Assembly (NCBI GenBank): GCA_963719645.1
Contig: CAVRCT010000007.1
Coordinates: 310,001 to 374,000 of the forward strand
DNA from: CAVRCT01 sp963719645
Lineage (GTDB): Bacteria; Pseudomonadota; Gammaproteobacteria; DSM-16500
DNA: 64,000 nucleotides
Reading direction: 5' to 3'
The translations under genes were made by a program, and so were the position numbers. The notes beneath the pieces are model-generated. The model did not search any database. It was not told the origin of the DNA and saw nothing but the letters and a program-made list of their open reading frames with translations. Each line of letters starts with the position of its first letter. The stretch's first letter is position 1. Of this stretch, positions 8,501 through 16,831 are shown piece after piece.

Positions 8501-9019
8501 ATGAAAAAGTTGTTGGCAGTAGCAAGTTCTGTGTTATTAATCAGCGGTACCCATGCATATGCTGCACCCAGTGCAAGTCCTCAACCCGTGATTGCTGTTG
8601 TCAATGTACAACAAATTTTCCAGCAATCGCCTAAGATCGCTGATCTTAACAAAAAATTACAAGGTGATTTCAAAGGCCGTCAAGAAAAATTAGTTGCTTC
8701 ACAAAAAGCATTGCAAGATGAATTAGATAATTTCAAAAAAGAATCTCCCACGATGAGCAAATCTGATAAAGATACGATGCAAAAGAAAATTACGGATGAT
8801 CAAAGCAGCTTATCGAAAGATGCTAATTCTTTCCAACAAGATCTCAGCAAAGAACAAAATCGCATGATGAAAGGTGTGTTAGCGGATTTAAACACCATTA
8901 TTGCTGGCATCGCTAAGAAGAGTAATTATTCATTAGTGTTAGATTCACAAGCAGTTGTTTATGCTGCTGACAGCGCAGATATCACCAAAGATGTTGCAGC
9001 TGCATTCGACAAGAAATAA
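8501..9019 (+). CDS. skp: Periplasmic chaperone Skp/OmpH
   Basis: Holds unfolded outer-membrane proteins in the periplasm for BamA. It has 172 residues: signal peptide with predicted cut after ATHAYA-type residues (about 22-25), the beta segment VIAVVNVQQIFQQSPK, a long charged helical hairpin (about 55-135) and the closing YSLVLDSQAVVYA strand. The ATG at 8501 follows GGAGAG; an upstream in-frame TTG at 8489 is less likely. A strong terminator follows, so the run from cdsA through bamA to skp ends here. Confidence 0.95.
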   Translation: MKKLLAVASSVLLISGTHAYAAPSASPQPVIAVVNVQQIFQQSPKIADLNKKLQGDFKGRQEKLVASQKALQDELDNFKKESPTMSKSDKDTMQKKITDDQSSLSKDANSFQQDLSKEQNRMMKGVLADLNTIIAGIAKKSNYSLVLDSQAVVYAADSADITKDVAAAFDKK

Positions 9020-9040
9020 ATTCCTATTTCGAGCTAAAAA

Positions 9041-9068
9041 AGCCAAGAGCGATCTTGGCTTTTTTTTT
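9041..9068 (+). terminator. Intrinsic terminator after skp
   Basis: AGCCAAG (9041-9047) pairs with CTTGGCT (9054-9060) around a 6-base loop and is followed by eight Ts, 21 bases after the skp stop. This is a textbook Rho-independent terminator. Confidence 0.95.
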
Positions 9069-9140
9069 GCACTATGCATAGTGTCCCGACTACCATGCTC
9101 TCTCTTAAGCATGACGATGGGTATCTAAAGAGAAAAATTA

Positions 9141-9464
9141 TTTTTATACAAATCCCCCTTGTTCCCAATGGCACTAGCTTAAGAACTGTCGTCCCGGAAT
9201 TTAGTAGCTCTTAACGAGCGCCTTTTGCTCGTTTAGAGCTACTTAATGTCCGGGATCCATCTTCAATTTATCGCCCTCTTGCTTTTAACGTATATGCTTT
9301 AAGCAAAATGGATCCCGGACATTAACTGGCGCTAAATTCGCAAAAAGCGCTCATTAAGCGCCAGTAAATTCCGGGACGACAGTTCTTAAGCTAGTGCCAT
9401 TGCCCCTTGTTCCCCCTTTTTGAAAAAGGGGGAACAAGGGGGATTTGTATAAAAAGCAACATTC
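9141..9464. repeat. Family C palindrome carrying element B
   Basis: C arms read AAATCCCCCTTGTTCC on the left and the inverse (GGAACAAGGGGGATTT) on the right, ending in TATAAAAAGCAACATTC. The left arm is interrupted by element B. The rest of the skp-lpxD gap (9069-9140 and 9465-9631) shows no gene. The C boundary is followed by the motif AAGTTCTTATTCGATGTTTAC (9470-9490, one base more than shown in some copies), which recurs beside other C copies. Confidence 0.9.
9166..9402. mobile_element. Element B, copy 1 (237 bp)
   Basis: Ends are CAATGGCACTAGC and its inverse. It is flanked by an 11-bp direct repeat CCCCTTGTTCC at 9155-9165 and 9403-9413, which marks a target-site duplication. Inside are an outer stem, two side hairpins (around GAGCG and GCGCT sequences), an inner GGGATCCAT stem and a central loop. 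It has no coding capacity, so it is a MITE-type element. Confidence 0.9.
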
Positions 9465-9631
9465 ATTATAAGTTCTTATTCGATGTTTACTTTCTTTAGC
9501 AATACGTTGAATGATGCAACAGACCTGATTAACATCACCCAAAAGACGGGCATAGCACCCTGGAAATGCTGTATTTGCCATAAAAATCATTTGTATCTTC
9601 CCCACCACTTTGAGGTAGAATAGCCACTTTT

Positions 9632-10702
9632 ATGTGGAATAGAGTCATGGGGCAAGTTAAGCAATTCACGCTGGCGCAATTGACGGATGGCTTAGATGTC
9701 ACCGTAAAAGGCGATCCGAATTGTTTGATTTCGGGTGTCAGTACGATTCAAGATGCCACAGCGGGCAAAATTACCTTTTTAATGAACCCTTTATATAAAA
9801 AATATTTGGCCCAGACGCAGGCATCTGCCGTTATTTTAGCGCCAGATGAGGCGGAAGAATGTCCTACCACCGCCGTGATTTGCCGAGATCCCTATTTTAC
9901 GTATGCTCTCATTGCACATTATTTTAATGATAAACCGATCCCGCCGACGGGCACGCGCCATCCATCTGCCGTCATTGGTGAGCATTGCCAAATTGATCCA
10001 ACGGTATGCTTGGGGGCTAATTGTGTCATTGGTGATCAGGTAAAATTAGCGGCTAATGTCATCATTGGGCCAGGTTGTGTTATCGGTGAGGCGACAGAAA
10101 TTGGCGAAGGCACCCGCCTTGAGGCCAATGTAACGCTTTACCATAAAATCATTATTGGCAAACACGTACTCATTGCTAGCGGTACCGTCATTGGCAGTGA
10201 CGGCTTCGGTATTGCGAAACACAAAGGGGTGTGGCATAAAGTGCCTCAATTAGGGCGAGTTGTCATTGAGGATAATGTTGAGATTGGCTCGAATTGTTCA
10301 ATCGATCGCGGTGCCATCGGTGATACCGTGATTGCGAAAGGAGCAAAGCTGGATAACTTAATTCAAGTCGGACACAATGTCCGAATTGGTGAAAGCACAG
10401 CGATTGCAGGGTGTGTCGGTATTTCAGGGAGTACCACGATTGGCAGTAATTGCTTAATTGGCGGCAAAGCAGCATTTGCAGGCCATATTACCGTTGCTGA
10501 CAATGTGGTTATCACTGGCCGTACAGATGTGTCTAAGTCCATCCGTGAACCAGGGATTTATTCATCAGGTGTCGGCGGTCTCGTCACGAATTTAGAATGG
10601 CGCAAAAGCAGTGCAAGGTTCCATCGCTTAGAAGGATTATTTCAACGCGTGAAAGAACTCGAAGCTGCAATTGAAGAATTAACAGAGAGAGATGAAACAT
10701 GA
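9632..10702 (+). CDS. lpxD: UDP-3-O-acylglucosamine N-acyltransferase
   Basis: Third step of lipid A synthesis: adds the N-linked hydroxyacyl chain. It has 356 residues with an N-terminal uridine-binding domain (FTLAQLTDGL...), many hexapeptide repeats forming a left-handed beta-helix, the catalytic His in LIQVGHNVRIG and a C-terminal helix. An ATG at 9647 (MGQVKQFTLAQL) fits homologue N-termini better and may be the real start. It opens the lpxD-fabZ-lpxA-lpxB-rnhB run and overlaps fabZ by ATGA. Confidence 0.96.
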   Translation: MWNRVMGQVKQFTLAQLTDGLDVTVKGDPNCLISGVSTIQDATAGKITFLMNPLYKKYLAQTQASAVILAPDEAEECPTTAVICRDPYFTYALIAHYFNDKPIPPTGTRHPSAVIGEHCQIDPTVCLGANCVIGDQVKLAANVIIGPGCVIGEATEIGEGTRLEANVTLYHKIIIGKHVLIASGTVIGSDGFGIAKHKGVWHKVPQLGRVVIEDNVEIGSNCSIDRGAIGDTVIAKGAKLDNLIQVGHNVRIGESTAIAGCVGISGSTTIGSNCLIGGKAAFAGHITVADNVVITGRTDVSKSIREPGIYSSGVGGLVTNLEWRKSSARFHRLEGLFQRVKELEAAIEELTERDET

Positions 10703-11142
10703 ATTGTGTAATGGACATCCATGAAATTCTGAAGTTATTGCCACACCGTCATCCATTTCTTTTGATTGATCGGATCTTAGAAATCAAAGAAGGGGAATCC
10801 ATTGTTGCGTTAAAAAACGTTACGATTAATGAGCCATTTTTTATGGGTCATTTTCCTAATCGTCCCGTCATGCCAGGCGTGTTAATCCTAGAAGCAATGG
10901 CACAAGCAGCAGGTGTGTTGGCGTATAAATCTACCAAATCAACGGCAAGAGACGGTGGGTTGTATTACTTTGCGGGCATTGACGAAGCACGTTTTCGTAA
11001 AGTAGTTGAACCGGGCGATCAATTACGCATCGAAGTGAAAGTGATTAAGCAAAAGAAAGAAATTTGGAAACTTGAAGCAACCGCATATGTAGAAGGCGAA
11101 GTCGTTTGCAACGCTCTTCTATTAAGTGCGCGAAGAGGTTAA
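10699..11142 (+). CDS. fabZ: 3-hydroxyacyl-ACP dehydratase FabZ
   Basis: Dehydrates 3-hydroxyacyl-ACP in type II fatty acid synthesis and competes with LpxA/LpxD for the same substrate pool. It has 147 residues with the hot-dog fold, catalytic His in LLPHRHPFLLIDRI and catalytic Glu in PVMPGVLILEAMAQAAG. The start ATG overlaps the lpxD stop (ATGA). A second ATG four codons later (MDIHEILK) is possible. Confidence 0.97.
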   Translation: MNCVMDIHEILKLLPHRHPFLLIDRILEIKEGESIVALKNVTINEPFFMGHFPNRPVMPGVLILEAMAQAAGVLAYKSTKSTARDGGLYYFAGIDEARFRKVVEPGDQLRIEVKVIKQKKEIWKLEATAYVEGEVVCNALLLSARRG

Positions 11143-11146
11143 TCTC

Positions 11147-11917
11147 GTGATACATCAATCAGCAATTATTCATCAAACCGCACGGATAGGCGAAAATGTA
11201 ACGATTGGACCTTGGTCTGTGATCGGTCAAGATGTAGAAATTGGTGATGGCACATGGATAGGCCCACACGTCGTGATCGATGGCTCAACCAAAATTGGCC
11301 AAGACAATAAAATTTATCAATTTGCATCGATTGGTGCAGATCCACAAGATAAAAAATTTCAAAATGAAAAAACCTATTTAGAAATTGGCAATCGCAATGT
11401 CATTCGGGAATTTTGTACGTTTAATCGCGGTACTGCACAAGATAAATCGATAACGCGGATTGGTGATGACAATTTGTTTATGGCCTACGTGCATATTGCA
11501 CACGATTGTATTGTCGGTAACGGGACTATTTTTGCGAATAATGCATCCTTAGCCGGTCACGTGGTGGTGGATGATCATGTTATTTTTGGCGCATTTTCCG
11601 GTGTATTTCAATTTTGTCGGATCGGTAAATACAGTTTTGCGTCAATGGGCGCGCTCATTGATAAAGATGTCCCACCGTTCGTAAAAGTATTTGGGACACC
11701 GGCGGAAGCGGCCGGTATCAATTTGGTGGGCTTACAACGACGTGGTTTTTCAGCGGAAACGGTGTTGAATATCAAGCGCGCGTATCGATTGATTTACCGC
11801 AAAGGGTTAACGGTTAAAAATGCTCTTATCGAATTACAAGCGATGATTGCAGAGTGTCCTGACATTCAAATGTTCATTGATTTTATCCAGAGTTCTGAAC
11901 GCGGCATCGTCAGATAA
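11147..11917 (+). CDS. lpxA: UDP-N-acetylglucosamine acyltransferase
   Basis: First committed acylation of lipid A synthesis. With the GTG at 11147 it has 256 residues beginning (V)IHQSAIIHQTARIG; this start has an AGAGG ribosome-binding site 8 bases upstream and gives the family length. A GTG at 11126 would overlap fabZ by 17 bases and is less likely. It shows hexapeptide repeats, the catalytic His in YVHIAHDCIVGN, and the GINLVGLQRRGF signature ahead of the helical C-terminus. Confidence 0.96.
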   Translation: MIHQSAIIHQTARIGENVTIGPWSVIGQDVEIGDGTWIGPHVVIDGSTKIGQDNKIYQFASIGADPQDKKFQNEKTYLEIGNRNVIREFCTFNRGTAQDKSITRIGDDNLFMAYVHIAHDCIVGNGTIFANNASLAGHVVVDDHVIFGAFSGVFQFCRIGKYSFASMGALIDKDVPPFVKVFGTPAEAAGINLVGLQRRGFSAETVLNIKRAYRLIYRKGLTVKNALIELQAMIAECPDIQMFIDFIQSSERGIVR

Positions 11918-11929
11918 GAGTTTACCATT

Positions 11930-13063
11930 ATGAAAATCGGCATGTTAGCAGGGGAAGCTTCAGGCGATTTACTCGGTGCAAAATTAATCGAAGCATTACG
12001 TCTGCAGCAACCCAATTTATCGTTGAGTGGTATTGCAGGTCCTGCGATGCAGCAGCAGGGTTGCCAGAGTTTGTATGACATGGAGCGACTATCTGTCATG
12101 GGGTTGGTTGAACCCTTGTTTCGCTTACCTGAACTCTTCAAGATTCGCCAAGGTATCTACCATCATTTTTTAAAAAATCGTCCCGATATTTTTATTGGGA
12201 TTGATTCACCCGATTTTAATTTAGGGTTGGAATTAAAATTACGTAAAGCGGGTATTCCTGTCATTCACTATGTGAGCCCATCGGTTTGGGCATGGCGCCA
12301 AAAACGCATTGTCAAGATTGCGAAAGCGACGGATTTAGTCTTAACGCTTTTTCCATTTGAAACAGAATTTTATTTAGCGCATCATGTACCAGCTAAATTT
12401 ATTGGTCATCCGATGGCAGACGTTATTCCTCTCGAACCTGATAAGTTGGCTGCGCGTAAAAAATTAAAGTTAGATCCTGATGCAAATTATCTTGCCATCT
12501 TGCCAGGGAGTCGCCGCAATGAATTACGCTACTTAGCCGACATATTTGTTGCTACTGCGAAGCGTTGTTTAGAGCTGCGTCCTCAGCTTAAAATTATTTC
12601 TGCGGCGAGTAGTGAACAACGCTTGCAAGAATTCCAAGCCATTTGTCAACGTATCGCGCCAGAGTTGCCGATCCAAATTTTTTTGCAACAGTCTCACGAT
12701 GTGTTGGCGGCGGCAGATGTTGTTTTAGTGACATCAGGTACGGCGACGCTTGAAGCCATGTTATTTAAACGCCCCATGGTGATTGCGTATCGGATGGCGA
12801 ATTTGACTTATCAATTAGCAAAGTGGTTAGTGAAAATTCCATTTATTGGAATACCGAATTTATTAGCCAAAGAAATGTTGGTTCCCGAATTTATCCAAGA
12901 GCGTGCAACACCTGAAAATTTAGCCAATGCGTTGCTTGATTTTTTCGAGCATCCTGAAAAAGTAGCGCGTATCGAACAACGGTTTCTCGCCTTACATCAG
13001 GTGTTGCGTTGTAACGCGAGTGTGCAAGCGGCGAATGCGGTCTTATCGATCATGCAAAAATAA
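11930..13063 (+). CDS. lpxB: Lipid-A-disaccharide synthase
   Basis: GT19 glycosyltransferase that condenses UDP-diacylglucosamine with lipid X. It has 377 residues: MKIGMLAGEASGDLLGAKLI at the N-terminus, IGIDSPDFNL, HYVSPSVWAWRQKR, LPGSRRNE, and the SGTATLEAML nucleotide-binding segment. It lies 12 bp after lpxA and 15 bp before rnhB, so co-transcription is likely. Confidence 0.97.
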   Translation: MKIGMLAGEASGDLLGAKLIEALRLQQPNLSLSGIAGPAMQQQGCQSLYDMERLSVMGLVEPLFRLPELFKIRQGIYHHFLKNRPDIFIGIDSPDFNLGLELKLRKAGIPVIHYVSPSVWAWRQKRIVKIAKATDLVLTLFPFETEFYLAHHVPAKFIGHPMADVIPLEPDKLAARKKLKLDPDANYLAILPGSRRNELRYLADIFVATAKRCLELRPQLKIISAASSEQRLQEFQAICQRIAPELPIQIFLQQSHDVLAAADVVLVTSGTATLEAMLFKRPMVIAYRMANLTYQLAKWLVKIPFIGIPNLLAKEMLVPEFIQERATPENLANALLDFFEHPEKVARIEQRFLALHQVLRCNASVQAANAVLSIMQK

Positions 13064-13078
13064 TCACTAAGGAAAAAA

Positions 13079-13672
13079 ATGGAATTTTATATTGCCGGTG
13101 TGGATGAGGCAGGGAGAGGGCCGTTGGCGGGTCCTGTGGTGGCTGCGGCGGTTATTTTGCCACCGTTGAAAATTTTTCTCGGCTTAAATGATTCAAAACA
13201 ATTAACAGAAGCGCAGCGTGAGAAATTATTTGTTGAAATCACTGAGCATGCGTTGGCGTTTGGTATTGGGCGAGCGAGTGTTGCGGAGATCGATGAATTA
13301 AATATTTTGCACGCCACGATGTTAGCGATGCAACGCGCGGTAGCGGGTCTTGCGATGATGCCTCATTTAGCGATTATCGATGGAAATCGTTGTCCGGTTT
13401 TGCCGTGTTCAGCGCGAGCGATTATTAGAGGTGATGAAACAGAGCCTGCGATCAGTGCCGCGTCTGTTCTTGCAAAAGTTACCCGGGATCGCGAAATGAT
13501 TTTGTTGGATCAGCAGTATCCTCAGTATGGATTTGCGCAGCATAAAGGGTACGGAACAAAGATGCATCTTGCCGCGTTAAAAAAATGGGGCGCATCGGCG
13601 ATTCATCGACGTTCTTTTGCGCCGGTGCGGGCGGTGATGGATAATCTAAATTCGGTGGTTGAGATCACGTAA
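13079..13672 (+). CDS. rnhB: Ribonuclease HII
   Basis: Removes RNA from RNA-DNA hybrids and single ribonucleotides from DNA. It has 197 residues with the acidic active site in GVDEAGRGPLAGPV, IIDGN and ISAASVLAKVTRD, plus the HKGYGTKMH segment. A position after lpxB is standard. The gene ends 20-30 bp before a repeat cluster, where the run stops. Confidence 0.97.
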   Translation: MEFYIAGVDEAGRGPLAGPVVAAAVILPPLKIFLGLNDSKQLTEAQREKLFVEITEHALAFGIGRASVAEIDELNILHATMLAMQRAVAGLAMMPHLAIIDGNRCPVLPCSARAIIRGDETEPAISAASVLAKVTRDREMILLDQQYPQYGFAQHKGYGTKMHLAALKKWGASAIHRRSFAPVRAVMDNLNSVVEIT

Positions 13673-13702
13673 AATAGGAAAGATTGAGAGGGTTTATATG
13701 AA

Positions 13703-13790
13703 TTATTTTATACAAATCCCCCTTAATCCCCCTTTTCCAAAGGGGGAAACTTACTAAGCTGCACTTGCTGTTAAAACACAGAGCTGCTTA
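13703..13790. repeat. Family C fragment (partial tandem copy)
   Basis: A partial C element (AAATCCCCCTTAATCCCCC, then TTTTCCAAAGGGGG and the GCACTTGCTGTTAAAACAC loop) abuts the complete copy that follows. This suggests a tandem or nested duplication of C. Confidence 0.85.
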
Positions 13791-14201
13791 GAATGAATGT
13801 TGCTTTTTATATAAATCCCCCTTGATCCCAATGGCACTAGCTTAAGAACTGTCGTCCCGGAATTTACTGGCGCTTAATGAGCGCTTTTTGCGAATTTAGC
13901 GCCAGTTAATGTCCGGGATCCATTTTGCTTAAAGCATATAAGTTAAAAGCAAGAGGGCGATAAATTGAAGATGGATCCCGGACATTAAGTAGCTCTAAAC
14001 GAGCAAAAGGCGCTCGTTAAGAGCTACTAAATTCCGGGACGACAGTTCTTAAGCTAGTGCCATTGCCCCTTAATCCCCCTTTTCCAAAGGGGAAAACCTT
14101 CTAAGCAGCTCTGTGTTTTAACAGCAAGTGCTGCTTAGTAGGTTTCCCCCTTTGGAAAAGGGGGATCAAGGGGGATTTATATAAAAAGCAACATTCATTC
14201 A
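13791..14201. repeat. Complete family C palindrome with element B inside
   Basis: The two ends, GAATGAATGTTGCTTTTTAT (13791-13810) and its exact inverse (14182-14201), define the best-preserved C element. After removing B it is about 165 bp with a central loop carrying TGTGTTTTAACAGC. The gap between rnhB and the next gene holds nothing else. Confidence 0.9.
13829..14065. mobile_element. Element B, copy 2 (237 bp, inverted)
   Basis: The same 237-bp element in the opposite orientation to copy 1. Flanking repeats are CCCCTTGATCC (13818-13828) and CCCCTTAATCC (14066-14076), 10 of 11 identical. Confidence 0.9.
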
Positions 14202-14241
14202 ATCAAGCAGTGACTAAAAAAACGAGTGGAGATAAAATTCA

Positions 14242-16215
14242 ATGATGCAAAACCAACTCAAAAAAAACACCCTGCAATCTCTAGGCTTATTTTTAGGTTT
14301 ATTCGCCGCTGTCCTAATTGCAAGTGCACCCATCTTAATAAAAGACGCGATGTACCAAGAACAACCCACCATGTATTTAGTCAATCAATCCATCCATTCC
14401 TGGTTAGATTTATTGAATATTTATTTGCATCCTAAATTATTAGATATCACCATTCCATTTTTTCGCCCCTCTGGGCATTTTCTCTTATATCAAATACTCA
14501 CACCGATAGTGGGTTGGCATAATACCAGAGCATTACTCCTCGTTAATTTTTTATTTCTCACCGGCGTTGGCTTTCTTACCATTAAATTATACCAACGATT
14601 ATTCCCAACCTATCGTTGGGGCGGTTATATTGCATTTGGTATTTACTTGATGCATCCCGCACTGCTGTTATCGCGTTTCATGTTGTTACATTTTGAATTT
14701 GCCTATGTATTTTTCTTGATGTTAGGATTGTATTTTTTCGTAATTTTTTGTCAAAAAAATGCAGCAAAAATCACATCACCGACTCAGAAAATACAATTCA
14801 GCTATTTCTCATGGCTAGTTTATACATTGCTAGCCTATGGCATCGGTATTACGTTTAAAGAAGGCGCAATAATTTTAGGACCTTTGCTGTTGACGTATTT
14901 TTTTATCGAATTTTATCGACAACTCAACAATAAACAAAGTTGGGAAATTATTATTTTATTGATCGCAGCCACGGGAGTATTTAGTACGTACTTGACCATG
15001 GCCTGGCCGTTGCTCGGTCATCCTTTCCAGCCATCACTCACGTTGCTAGAGCGAATGGCGGTGATCAATCAGTATGTGAAAGATTTATTAGGCATTCGTA
15101 TCAACCTCATTACGTCAGCAGCACTCGTCAATGAAAATGGCAGAATTTGGCGACATCTGGTTTTCGCAAAATCGTTTTATATCATCCTCTATCCCTTCCT
15201 GCTGGTTGGAATCGTGAATGTGATGCGCATGATTGTTACGAAAGGATGTTACAACATCCGATCATCGATTATTTTTTTAAGTGCTGCCATGGTGATTACC
15301 TTGATGATTCCAGTGTATTGGGGCATGGCACTTCCTTGGCATTGGAATTTATCGATTTTATTTTTGGGAATGCTGTTAGGGTTAGGCGTTGAATATTTTA
15401 TCCGACAGCTTGTCTTGAAACCTATTATGCAAAAAAGCATTTACTCGATTATTTTAACCAGTTTCATCATGGTAGCGATTCAGCTCAATGCTATTAATTT
15501 AAATTCGTTTCTGCGAGAAGATACCGGCATGCCCGTCACGCGTGCAGCGATTTTTAATCCACCGAACATCCGTGCACAATTGAATTCTGAGAGTATTATT
15601 CTCATCGCAACGAATATTGATCAGGCAGCTTATTCATTTGGCAATTCCAAATTTGATTATCTGAGTATTCCGGATTTGGATTTTGATTGGGTGAGATTAT
15701 CCAATGCCATGATGTATCGACAATTTGATCCTTATTATAATGGGACACTGTTCAAATGGGCTTATCTGATTCCTGAGTTACGGGAAGAATTATTTTTATT
15801 TAACGTCGATGCTATGCAGCACGTGCAGAGTTTTAGTATTTGGCGATGGCATCAAGCGCTAGCGAATATTTTTTGTTTTTCAGCAGACAAAGATTTTACT
15901 TGGCATAATGAAACGGATCAATTTAAGAAAAATTTACGCCACGAGTTTGATCAACGCCATCTGCAATATAATGACTATGATGCTTATTATGCAGAAAAAT
16001 CACACGGCATGGTATTTCAAAAATTAAAAGTGAATTATCCGGACAGTCAATTGTGTCAGTTTGTCTGCGACCAAAATATAATTTGCAAAGCGTTTCTCTA
16101 TAAAAGTGAAGAAGTGAATCATCATCTAATAACTCATTGTGAATTATACAATACGCTTACAACCCAAAAACCATCTGAGTTTTGTCCATCGTGTACTATG
16201 TATATCAAGACATAA
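14242..16215 (+). CDS. Polytopic membrane protein, GT-C glycosyltransferase-like, with PAN-like tail
   Basis: The 657-residue product has about ten transmembrane segments in its first 430 residues. Between the first two is a FFRPSGHFLLYQ segment (about 73-84), reminiscent of the RPLS-type motif of protein O-mannosyltransferase-like GT-C enzymes. The last 200 residues are soluble. The extreme C-terminus has Cys spacing CQFVCDQNIICKAFLYKSE...HCELYN, which resembles a PAN/apple module. I infer a lipid-linked-sugar transferase or extracytoplasmic adhesin-like role, but no family is certain. It stands alone between repeat clusters, with a GGAG ribosome-binding site. Confidence 0.75.
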   Translation: MMQNQLKKNTLQSLGLFLGLFAAVLIASAPILIKDAMYQEQPTMYLVNQSIHSWLDLLNIYLHPKLLDITIPFFRPSGHFLLYQILTPIVGWHNTRALLLVNFLFLTGVGFLTIKLYQRLFPTYRWGGYIAFGIYLMHPALLLSRFMLLHFEFAYVFFLMLGLYFFVIFCQKNAAKITSPTQKIQFSYFSWLVYTLLAYGIGITFKEGAIILGPLLLTYFFIEFYRQLNNKQSWEIIILLIAATGVFSTYLTMAWPLLGHPFQPSLTLLERMAVINQYVKDLLGIRINLITSAALVNENGRIWRHLVFAKSFYIILYPFLLVGIVNVMRMIVTKGCYNIRSSIIFLSAAMVITLMIPVYWGMALPWHWNLSILFLGMLLGLGVEYFIRQLVLKPIMQKSIYSIILTSFIMVAIQLNAINLNSFLREDTGMPVTRAAIFNPPNIRAQLNSESIILIATNIDQAAYSFGNSKFDYLSIPDLDFDWVRLSNAMMYRQFDPYYNGTLFKWAYLIPELREELFLFNVDAMQHVQSFSIWRWHQALANIFCFSADKDFTWHNETDQFKKNLRHEFDQRHLQYNDYDAYYAEKSHGMVFQKLKVNYPDSQLCQFVCDQNIICKAFLYKSEEVNHHLITHCELYNTLTTQKPSEFCPSCTMYIKT

Positions 16216-16218
16216 CGT

Positions 16219-16341
16219 CATGCCGCTCCGTCATTGCGAGGAGCGTTTTTTGCGACGAAGCAATCCAGTTTTGAATGGGTGACGACTTAAAAACTGGATT
16301 GCTTCGTCGCAAAAAACGCTCCTCGCAATGACGGAGTAGCG
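16219..16341. repeat. Family G palindrome
   Basis: Arms of about 48 bp (16224-16271 and 16290-16340) carry CGTCATTGCGAGGAGCG, TTTTTTGCGACGAAGCAATC and the inverse. It begins just after the preceding stop codon. CGTCATTGCGAGGAGCG palindromes are known in many genomes. The following 16342-16470 shows only an isolated CGGGCAGTCATGCGGGAATGAC dyad-like remnant and no gene. Confidence 0.9.
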
Positions 16342-16470
16342 AACATTAGCTGCTTCTATTCTAAATATTTACCGATTTTACCGGGCAGTCATGCGGGAAT
16401 GACAGCGATTAGTCAGTTTTTATGGGTAAATTCCTTAGCTTGACGCGGCACCCTGGCTCGCCATGAAAAA

Positions 16471-16479
16471 TGCTATAAT
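16471..16479 (+). promoter_or_regulatory. Extended -10 promoter (TGCTATAAT)
   Basis: TGCTATAAT within AAATGCTATAATT lies 27 bp upstream of the ATG at 16506. The same 13-base string precedes the ankyrin gene (18331-18343). This suggests a shared extended -10 promoter type for these accessory genes; no good -35 is visible. Confidence 0.55.
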
Positions 16480-16505
16480 TGAAGAAAATGAGAGGGGAAT
16501 TTATC

Positions 16506-16826
16506 ATGTCTTTATCGGGCAACAAAGGCGATAGCAAAAAAGGTGATAGCAAAGAAGTTGATGAGCGTTCACTCACTCGTGTTCAGCTTGGTTTAACGGT
16601 GCATGGACGGACTGCTGTTTTGAAGTGGCGTTCTGCCGAAATGGTTAATAGTCGTTTTGGTTATTTGCCTCTCCTTTTTGAAGATAAAACCCCCGGGGCG
16701 CCAGAACAATATCAATATAAAAGTGTAGCCGTGGTAGATTTTTCAAAAGTAAAGAAAAACGAACAAAATAAAATAGGAAAAAAAGAAAGCGAACCCGTTA
16801 CTTTACGCTTAACCATCCTAATGTAA
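16506..16826 (+). CDS. N-terminal part of a split propeller-like protein
   Basis: The ATG at 16506 has a GAGAGGGG ribosome-binding site 8 bases upstream; an earlier ATG at 16479 lacks one. The 106-residue frame begins MSLSGNKGDSKKGDSKEVDE and ends soon after an A7 run (16778-16784). Beyond that run the -1 frame continues without a stop as KRTRYFTLNHPNVTAVCYL into the next CDS. The two frames therefore look like one gene of about 536 residues, broken by loss of one A or joined by slippage. No family was recognised. Confidence 0.7.
   Translation: MSLSGNKGDSKKGDSKEVDERSLTRVQLGLTVHGRTAVLKWRSAEMVNSRFGYLPLLFEDKTPGAPEQYQYKSVAVVDFSKVKKNEQNKIGKKESEPVTLRLTILM
16778..16784 (+). other. A7 slippery tract joining two frames
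   Basis: In-frame context is GGA AAA AAA GAA, that is A_AAA_AAA, a valid -1 slippery heptamer. Slipping by one base enters the frame of the downstream CDS, which is open from here to 18113. Alternatives are an A8-to-A7 deletion or a sequencing error. Confidence 0.6.
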
Positions 16827-16831
16827 CAGCG

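Noticed and set aside
9166..9402. tRNA-like cloverleaf fold in element B
   Set aside because: The stems come from nested inverted repeats of a 237-bp repeated element; no anticodon stem, T-loop or CCA-type features fit a tRNA.
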